A stretch of 5,291 nucleotides of DNA from Candidatus Krumholzibacteriia bacterium (lineage in GTDB: Bacteria > Krumholzibacteriota > Krumholzibacteriia > LZORAL124-64-63). Each line of letters opens with the position of its first letter. Position 1 is the stretch's first letter. The DNA lies in contig DAOVTU010000277.1 of NCBI GenBank assembly GCA_030632925.1, forward strand, positions 1 to 5,291. The letters run 5' to 3'. Positions 1 through 3,879 of this stretch are shown here, piece by piece. The position numbers and the translations under genes were made by a program. The notes beneath the pieces were generated by a model. That model was not told where the DNA came from, did not search any database, and saw nothing but the letters and a program-made list of their open reading frames with translations.

Positions 1-1
1 C

Positions 2-436
2 CATGCGCTCTTTTTCCTTCGTCAGCTTTTCCAGGCGATTTTCGACTATTTGCAAATCGGCCAAAGCCAACTCCAGTGCCATGGACTCCAGTTCTCCCAC
101 GGGGTCGGGGTCGCCATAGCCGCCATCAAAACAACGCACCACGTGAGCCAGGGCATCGACCTTCCGGCCGTGCTCCAGGAACTTGGTTCCTTCGCGGGCG
201 CCGTCAGCACCGGCGCCACCCTGGAAGCCGGGAATGTCCACCCATTCGACGCTCGTATTGACCTGGCGTTTGGGGTTGAACATGCTGCTCAGGAGATCCA
301 ACCGCGGGTCCGGTACCTTGCCCACGGCCAAGTGAGGATCCACGCCGCCCATACCGGTGGTTTGACCCGCGCCGGTGATCACGTTGAACAGAGTTGTCTT
401 GCCGGTGAATTTGAATCCGATGATGCCGATTTGCAC
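2..436 (-). CDS. YchF/Obg-like P-loop NTPase (DUF933-type), N-terminal part
   Basis: This is the first 145 residues of a TRAFAC-class NTPase of the YchF/Obg family; it continues past the left edge. The P-loop is GFKFTGKTT (residues 7-15), fitting GxxxxGK[ST]. The G3 motif is DIPG (67-70), followed by a glycine-rich stretch, then GTKFLEHGRKVDALAHVVRC (82-101) and ELESMALELALADLQIVENR (115-134), which match the YchF pattern up to the start of its helical coiled-coil insertion. Canonical YchF has a GLPNVGKST-type P-loop, so this is a divergent paralog rather than a textbook YchF. The NxxE/NKxD specificity motif and the C-terminal TGS/DUF933 domain would lie outside the window, so ATP versus GTP preference cannot be judged. 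The start is GTG: an in-frame stop lies at 455-457 and GGAGG sits 5 nt upstream of the GTG. Family members bind ribosomes and act in translation or stress control; that role is inferred here. Confidence 0.88.
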   Translation of the reverse strand, partial: MQIGIIGFKFTGKTTLFNVITGAGQTTGMGGVDPHLAVGKVPDPRLDLLSSMFNPKRQVNTSVEWVDIPGFQGGAGADGAREGTKFLEHGRKVDALAHVVRCFDGGYGDPDPVGELESMALELALADLQIVENRLEKLTKEKERM

Positions 437-441
437 GTTCG

Positions 442-446
442 CCTCC
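442..446 (-). promoter_or_regulatory. Shine-Dalgarno site fixing the GTG start of the YchF-like gene
   Basis: Read on the minus strand this is GGAGG, followed by CGAAC and then GTG at 436-434. No ATG in this frame lies between the upstream in-frame stop (455-457) and the P-loop, so this site decides the non-ATG start. Confidence 0.8.
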
Positions 447-448
447 TG

Positions 449-465
449 GCTCCGTCACGCGGAGC
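449..465 (-). promoter_or_regulatory. Small GC hairpin just upstream of the YchF-like ribosome binding site
   Basis: A 6-bp perfect inverted repeat, GCTCCG (minus strand, 465-460) and CGGAGC (454-449), encloses a 5-nt loop. It ends two bases before the GGAGG of the YchF-like gene. In the mRNA leader it could modulate ribosome access. The stem is seen; any regulatory effect is inference. Confidence 0.35.
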
Positions 466-494
466 GGACTCGTTGTCTTGTCAGAGAGGGAGCT

Positions 495-523
495 ATCATG
501 ACCCCCGCCAAGGCGGTTGTCCA
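495..523 (-). promoter_or_regulatory. Candidate sigma70-like promoter for the YchF-like gene
   Basis: On the minus strand TGGACA (523-518; 5 of 6 matches to TTGACA) is followed by a 17-nt spacer and CATGAT (500-495; 4 of 6 to TATAAT). The predicted transcript starts near 488, giving a leader of about 50 nt. The spacer holds the near-palindrome CCGCC-TT-GGCGG (505-516). Found by eye; consensus use in this phylum is assumed. Confidence 0.35.
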
Positions 524-545
524 GCGATGGTGTGGACGTGTGACA

Positions 546-584
546 GGATCCAGAAACCGGATCCAGAAACAGGATCTAGAAACT
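546..584. repeat. Three tandem copies of a 13-bp repeat
   Basis: Copies at 546-558, 559-571 and 572-584 read GGATCCAGAAACC, GGATCCAGAAACA and GGATCTAGAAACT on the plus strand. They differ only at positions 6 and 13. The third copy contains the TAG stop of the minus-strand fibronectin-III-like gene: its C-to-T change makes CTAG where the other copies would read TGG. The GGATCC cores are self-complementary, so the first two can also form a 6-bp stem with a 7-nt loop. No T-tract follows on the minus strand, so I do not call a terminator. Confidence 0.85.
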
Positions 585-947
585 GGGCTCGTCGTGGTCG
601 CGATCTTCAGCCAGTGACCACACTGACCAGGAACCGACATGGCCGGCGCCATCAACGCCCCGGACCCGCACCTCGTACAGGGTCAGCCAATCGACCGAAA
701 AAGTGACCTGGTTGGTGGTGACAAACTGGGTCTCCACATCAGTGCTGTTCAGGCCTCCGGTGCGGATCTGCACCTCGTATTTGGCGACAACGCTTCCGGT
801 TGTCGGGGCCGTCCATTCAAAGGTCATGTCATCGGGCGGATCGAGCAGATTTTTTATACTTCCGCCCCCCTGGACCAACGCCACCCCTGCGAGGAGTGCC
901 GCGGCAAGGCCCAGCCCATACAATCCTGCCTTTTTTTGTCCAGTCAT
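576..947 (-). CDS. Small exported or membrane-anchored fibronectin type III-like protein
   Basis: The gene encodes 123 residues of unknown specific function. Residues 1-6 carry two lysines (K5, K6), followed by a hydrophobic stretch at about 9-26 (LYGLGLAAALLAGVALV), read as a signal peptide or N-terminal anchor. There is no lipobox cysteine. Residues about 37-115 resemble a single fibronectin type III sandwich: FEWTAP near the first strand, YEVQI (57-61), YEVRVRGVDGAGHVG (91-105) and then WSVWS (107-111). This matches the GPWSxWS ending of many bacterial Fn3 domains. The tail EDRDHDEPSF is acidic. The ATG is supported by AAGGTGG (961-955) seven nt upstream, and a TATAAT lies about 75 nt upstream. 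The stop lies in the 13-bp repeat array. The gene is divergent from the beta-helix protein, and both products are probably exported. It may be an adhesion or scaffold domain; no enzymatic motif is visible. Confidence 0.72.
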   Translation of the reverse strand: MTGQKKAGLYGLGLAAALLAGVALVQGGGSIKNLLDPPDDMTFEWTAPTTGSVVAKYEVQIRTGGLNSTDVETQFVTTNQVTFSVDWLTLYEVRVRGVDGAGHVGSWSVWSLAEDRDHDEPSF

Positions 948-1019
948 GATTTATCCACCTTCACGCTCTTGCACCTTAATGCTTTTTCTAGGGCACAGGC
1001 AATATTCTGTTCAAACACC

Positions 1020-1025
1020 ATTATA
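1020..1025 (-). promoter_or_regulatory. Consensus -10 element for the fibronectin-III-like gene
   Basis: The minus strand reads TATAAT (1025-1020), a perfect -10, in the context GGTATATAATGG. The -35 at a 17-nt spacing would be TCCACT (1048-1043; only 3 of 6 to TTGACA), so the promoter may depend on an activator. Transcription would start near 1013, leaving a leader of about 65 nt. Confidence 0.5.
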
Positions 1026-1027
1026 TA

Positions 1028-1047
1028 CCACTTCGGCACAGAAGTGG
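1028..1047. promoter_or_regulatory. Operator-like inverted repeat in the minus promoter
   Basis: CCACTTC (1028-1034) and GAAGTGG (1041-1047) form a perfect 7-bp inverted repeat with a 6-bp centre. It begins 2 bp upstream of the TATAAT and covers the spacer and -35 region. Half-site centres are 13 bp apart, a little over one helical turn, which suits a dimeric regulator. The repeat is directly visible; the operator role is inferred from position. Confidence 0.45.
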
Positions 1048-1118
1048 AGATGAGCCTGGTTGACAACGAGAACCGCCGTCAAAATGCCCCATACCCTCAA
1101 AATAATAGATTTTACGGT

Positions 1119-1148
1119 TTGCCACAACCCGGAATGGGACCGCATATT
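1119..1148 (+). promoter_or_regulatory. Candidate promoter for the beta-helix gene
   Basis: TTGCCA (1119-1124; 5 of 6 to TTGACA), an 18-nt spacer and CATATT (1143-1148; 4 of 6 to TATAAT) would start transcription near 1155, about 84 nt before the ATG. A second possible -10, TATAAC (1175-1180), lies further down. Weak matches found by eye. Confidence 0.25.
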
Positions 1149-1238
1149 GCTTCAGCGGGACAAGGCAGTCCCCATATAACGGGCAGGATCCCCCACAAGT
1201 GATCGCTGTCCGTCGGATTCCAGGGAGGAACCCATTCA

Positions 1239-2996
1239 ATGACCGGTAAAATCCTAACCAGATGCGCCCTCCTACTGGTCGCAATTTGGTTTACAGGTGC
1301 CCCAGACGTCGCCCAAGCCGCCACAATTGCGGTTCCGGCCGACTATCCCACCATAAATGATGCATTTGAAGCGGCTCGCTCAGGCGACCGCATTGAAGTT
1401 GCGCCAGGCACTTACGTCGAAAACGGCCTCGCCCTGCCCAATGGCGTGGCTTTCGTGGGCATGGGTGACGGCCCCTCGGATGTCGTTATCGATGGCCGCA
1501 ATGCCGGACGCATCCTGCTGGCCGAGGGCCTGGACGAGTCCACCCTCATTGCCAATATCACCTTCACCAACGGACGGGCCGCCGGCCACACCAGCTACGA
1601 ACGCAGCGGTGGGGCGATTTTCAGCAGCAACAGCGCCCTGCGCATCAGCAACTGCATCTTCAGGAACAATGTCAGTGACGGCCACGGTGGCGCCATCCGG
1701 TGCAACAACTCCACCCCCTTGATCACCGGTTGTGTGTTCGTGGGCAACGACGCCACGGACGGCGGTGGCGGGGCCATCGACTGCAGTTTTGATTCATCCC
1801 CCTTGATCCGGGGCTGCGAATTCGAAGACAACAGCGCGGCCTGGGGCGGCGCCTTGAGTTGCCGCGGTTTCTCCTCGCCGATGGTTTCGGCTTCCACGTT
1901 TATTGCCAACGCAGCGGTGGGCAGCAAAGGATACGGCGGCGCCGTGTTCGCTGACTTTGGCTCCGAGCCGGTTTTTCAGCAGTCGACCTACGCGGACAAC
2001 ACCGCGCGCTACGGCGGCGCCATCGCCTGTCTTTCCGATGCCGAAACGAATCTCGAAAATTGCACCATCACCAGCAATACGGCCCAGGTATTGGGTGGCG
2101 GGCTGTTTGCCTACAACTCTTCGCCGCGCATCAACGGCACGATCATCGCCTTTCAGGAAGGCACCGGCATCAGCGCCGAAGGTGGCGCCGCTCCGGTGAT
2201 CACGTGCTCGGATATTTTTGGCAACTCGCGTGGTGACTGGATTACCAGCATCGCTTCCCAGTTGGACGTCAGCAACAACATCAACGCCGACCCCCTATTC
2301 TGTGACGCCACCGAAGGCGCCACCTCGGTCTACTCTCTGACCGACGAAAGCCCGGCCAGCTCTCCCTCCCTGGAGTGCGGCTACATGGGTGCCTGGCCCA
2401 TCGGTTGCGATGTCATCGGCACCACGGTTTCCAGCTTCGTTGGCGACTGGGAAAACCTCGACGCCCAGTTGACCTGGCAGACCCGCACCATCGGCGGCAG
2501 TGCCCCGACGTTCCGCCTGACCGGATCCCGCAGCGACGCCCCGGAAACCACCTGGGATGTCCCCTTCCTCGACCTCGGTGGCGGGTTCTACACGGCTGTG
2601 GATCTCAACAGTGATGGCGGCAGCGGCGGCACTTATGTTTACCGCCTGTACAGTGCCGAGGCCGGCAGCGATTGGGTGCTGCTGGATGAAATCAACCTCA
2701 CTTCGGTCCCTGACTTCCCGGATATCCGCGAGTTGAAGGCCTGGCCCAACCCGTTCAACCCCATGACGACCATCAGTTTCCGCCTGGGCCAATCCCAGCG
2801 GGCGCGCATTTCGGTCTACAGCCCCGATGGCCGCCGCATAGCCGTCCTGGCCGACCAGGTATTTGCCGCCGGCCTGCAGACCCAGACCTGGGACGGTCGC
2901 GACAGCCAGGGCAAGAACGCCAGCTCGGGCACCTACATTGTTCTGGTCGAAGGAGAACAGCAGAAGCAGACCCAGAAGGTCACTCTGCTCAAGTAG
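1239..2996 (+). CDS. Secreted right-handed beta-helix protein with Pmp-like repeats and a T9SS-type sorting domain
   Basis: This is a complete 585-residue surface or secreted protein. Residues 1-27 form a signal peptide (K4, hydrophobic core 9-19, AQA cleavage site at 25-27). Residues 28-80 carry the N-cap typical of these helices: IAVPADYPTINDAF, then GDRIEVAPGTYVENG. Residues about 90-330 form the parallel beta-helix: GGA[ILV] or GGGL at 124, 150, 177, 203, 233, 259 and 286 alternates with FxxN-like motifs at 141, 167, 195, 221, 251 and 277, a 26-30 residue period like chlamydial polymorphic membrane proteins. Residues about 395-490 look like an Ig/Fn3 sandwich (ending YVYRLYSAE). Residues about 495-585 are a FlgD-Ig-like C-terminal sorting domain with PNPFNP (503-508), WDGRDSQGKNASSGTYIVLV (551-570) and a basic end. 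No polysaccharide-lyase catalytic set is recognisable, so adhesin or structural roles are as likely as glycan binding. The ATG follows GGGAGGA with a spacing of about 10 nt; a strong terminator follows the TAG. Confidence 0.92.
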   Translation: MTGKILTRCALLLVAIWFTGAPDVAQAATIAVPADYPTINDAFEAARSGDRIEVAPGTYVENGLALPNGVAFVGMGDGPSDVVIDGRNAGRILLAEGLDESTLIANITFTNGRAAGHTSYERSGGAIFSSNSALRISNCIFRNNVSDGHGGAIRCNNSTPLITGCVFVGNDATDGGGGAIDCSFDSSPLIRGCEFEDNSAAWGGALSCRGFSSPMVSASTFIANAAVGSKGYGGAVFADFGSEPVFQQSTYADNTARYGGAIACLSDAETNLENCTITSNTAQVLGGGLFAYNSSPRINGTIIAFQEGTGISAEGGAAPVITCSDIFGNSRGDWITSIASQLDVSNNINADPLFCDATEGATSVYSLTDESPASSPSLECGYMGAWPIGCDVIGTTVSSFVGDWENLDAQLTWQTRTIGGSAPTFRLTGSRSDAPETTWDVPFLDLGGGFYTAVDLNSDGGSGGTYVYRLYSAEAGSDWVLLDEINLTSVPDFPDIRELKAWPNPFNPMTTISFRLGQSQRARISVYSPDGRRIAVLADQVFAAGLQTQTWDGRDSQGKNASSGTYIVLVEGEQQKQTQKVTLLK

Positions 2997-3002
2997 ATAA
3001 TC

Positions 3003-3766
3003 TTAGACGCGGCGACGAGCCACGATCCCTGCGGCCGGGCGGCCATCGGGATCGTGGCTTTTTTCGTGGGCCAATATTTCGCAATGACCCGCAGGAAAAT
3101 AGCCGGGCAGTTCGCTGCAACCCAGACGGTGTTTCGCCGCCGGATGCCCCTCGTACCCCGGCGCCCCACGGGAACCGCATCCGGCTGCCGCAGGTCGGCC
3201 TTTTGCCAGATGACTTCAACACCACGACTGGCGGCAAGTTGGCGGCCAAATTCCAGCGCTTCGGGTTGCCAATCGATGCCGGTCACCTGATAGCCCCGGG
3301 CGGCCATCCACACAGCCGCCCGCCCGCTGCCACAGGCCAAGTCCAGTACCGGACCCGCCGATGGTGGGGGCAGCAGGTCAGCATGGTCCACCAGCCAAGG
3401 GGGAGCGGACCACAAGTGGGCCCCTGAAGGCCCCGTCTCAGAAAGGGCTCCGGGAGCTATTGCGGCCACATTCAAATGCCGGACCGGCGCACGTCCCCGG
3501 TCTTGCAAATTCGCGGCAAAATCGGTGTTCCAGGAAGGGTCTGCACCGACGACAAGCAGCGGCACTTCGCGCGGCGGCAGGAAGATAGAGGGCAATTCGT
3601 CCTCGAAATGCTCTGTGGCAGTTGTGCTTGGCGAAGGGGCCGTCACCGGCTGGGACACCGCCCCGGGCAGGTGCCCGGCGCAAAAGTCCATCGCCGGGCG
3701 GATATCCAGGATTCGCTCACCGGCCCCATTGAGGGGGATATCGCACAAATTCGGTGTCAAATCCAT
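3003..3766 (-). pseudogene. Rhodanese-like/SAM-methyltransferase fusion, broken by an internal deletion
   Basis: The reading frame opens at ATG 3766 with GGAGGG four nt upstream. Residues about 18-91 are rhodanese-like (ILDIRPAMDFCAGHLPGAV, then PLLVVGADPSWNTDFAANL). The active-site cysteine loop is replaced by GADPSWN, so sulfurtransfer is unlikely. Residues about 138-195 start a class I methyltransferase: motif I VLDLACGSGR (140-149), then GYQVTGIDWQPEALEFGR (158-175) and KADLRQP (189-195). After residue 201 the homology stops. It resumes in another frame at 3155-3006 as a typical family C-terminus (GCSELPGYF, CEILAHEKSHDPDGRPAAGI, VARR) ending at TAA 3005-3003. The strand-4 to strand-5 region, roughly 40-50 residues, is absent from all frames, so an out-of-frame deletion near 3156-3172 is inferred. 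The original frame instead reads unrelated sequence through the terminator into the beta-helix gene to 2933. The product probably cannot methylate; the substrate of the intact family is not known to me. Assembly error remains possible. Confidence 0.72.
3018..3064 (+). terminator. Rho-independent terminator of the beta-helix gene
   Basis: A perfect 12-bp stem, AGCCACGATCCC (3018-3029) with GGGATCGTGGCT (3048-3059), closes an 18-nt loop. The loop can itself pair GGCC (3033-3036) with GGCC (3041-3044). Six T residues (3059-3064) follow, so it points in the plus direction; the minus side has no T-run. It lies 21 nt after the beta-helix stop codon and inside the old 3' coding end of the convergent methyltransferase gene. 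Confidence 0.92.
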
Positions 3767-3794
3767 TGGCCCTCCATTCCCCCTGCCTTATTAT
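3766..3794 (+). promoter_or_regulatory. Candidate promoter for the glucan phosphorylase gene
   Basis: TTGGCC (3766-3771; 4 of 6), a 17-nt spacer and TATTAT (3789-3794; 5 of 6) point towards the phosphorylase. Transcription would start near 3801, giving a leader of about 79 nt that contains a small hairpin, CCGAA-ACC-TTCGG (3825-3837). The -10 overlaps the opposite-strand TATAAT almost completely, so the two divergent genes may share one melting region. Confidence 0.35.
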
Positions 3795-3795
3795 A
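3790..3795 (-). promoter_or_regulatory. -10 element of the rhodanese/methyltransferase gene
   Basis: The minus strand reads TATAAT (3795-3790) in the context GATATAATAAGG, about 24 nt upstream of the ATG at 3766, implying a short leader of roughly 15-20 nt. No good TTGACA lies at 16-18 nt; TCCACA (3815-3810) is nearer, at 14 nt. Confidence 0.42.
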
Positions 3796-3869
3796 TCTTC
3801 CGGCTTTATTGTGGAGCTTGCGCGCCGAAACCTTCGGTCAGCCATGGTGCACACATTTGACGACAACGT

Positions 3870-3875
3870 GGAGAG
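3870..3875 (+). promoter_or_regulatory. Shine-Dalgarno site choosing the phosphorylase start
   Basis: GGAGAG lies with its GGAG six nt before ATG 3880. An in-frame upstream ATG at 3844 would add 12 residues but has no Shine-Dalgarno and no match to the family's usual N-terminus, so 3880 is preferred. Confidence 0.7.
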
Positions 3876-3879
3876 AATA

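Larger units (their letters stand above)
948..1238. other. Divergent intergenic region
   Basis: This 291-bp spacer separates two divergently transcribed genes for exported proteins and is visibly more AT-rich than the coding DNA. Besides the minus promoter and its inverted repeat (1020-1047) it holds an isolated plus-strand TTGACA (1060-1065) without a good -10. It also has an AT inverted repeat AAAAT-N5-ATTTT (1099-1113), a small hairpin GGGAC-N6-GTCCC (1157-1172) and the beta-helix gene's Shine-Dalgarno GGGAGGA (1223-1229). I see no convincing small ORF, tRNA or known riboswitch. Confidence 0.7.

Noticed and set aside
546..571. GGATCC-N7-GGATCC hairpin as terminator of the Fn3-like gene
   Set aside because: The stem is only 6 bp, comes from self-complementary repeat cores and lacks a following T-run on the minus strand.
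546..584. CRISPR-like array
   Set aside because: The 13-bp units are directly adjacent with no spacers and far too short for CRISPR repeats.
50..706. Long plus-strand open frame opposite the YchF-like gene and the intergenic region
   Set aside because: It is antisense to a clear P-loop NTPase, spans the intergenic repeat array, and its peptide shows no recognisable domain; it is a by-product of high GC.
1060..1065. Perfect TTGACA on the plus strand as a -35
   Set aside because: No acceptable -10 lies 15-19 nt downstream (the region reads AAAATGCCCC), so it is noted but not called as a promoter.
1081..1200. Possible riboswitch (c-di-GMP-like) ahead of the beta-helix gene
   Set aside because: Only scattered similarity (TGGGACCGCA) is seen and the conserved helices are absent; just a 5-bp hairpin is visible.
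2295..2792. 165-codon minus-strand open frame inside the beta-helix gene
   Set aside because: It overlaps a well-supported secreted protein; no ribosome binding site or domain was recognised.
2933..3002. Extension of the methyltransferase reading frame into the end of the beta-helix gene
   Set aside because: The peptide beyond the frameshift is antisense to the sorting domain and has no family similarity. The natural stop is TAA at 3005-3003 in the other frame.
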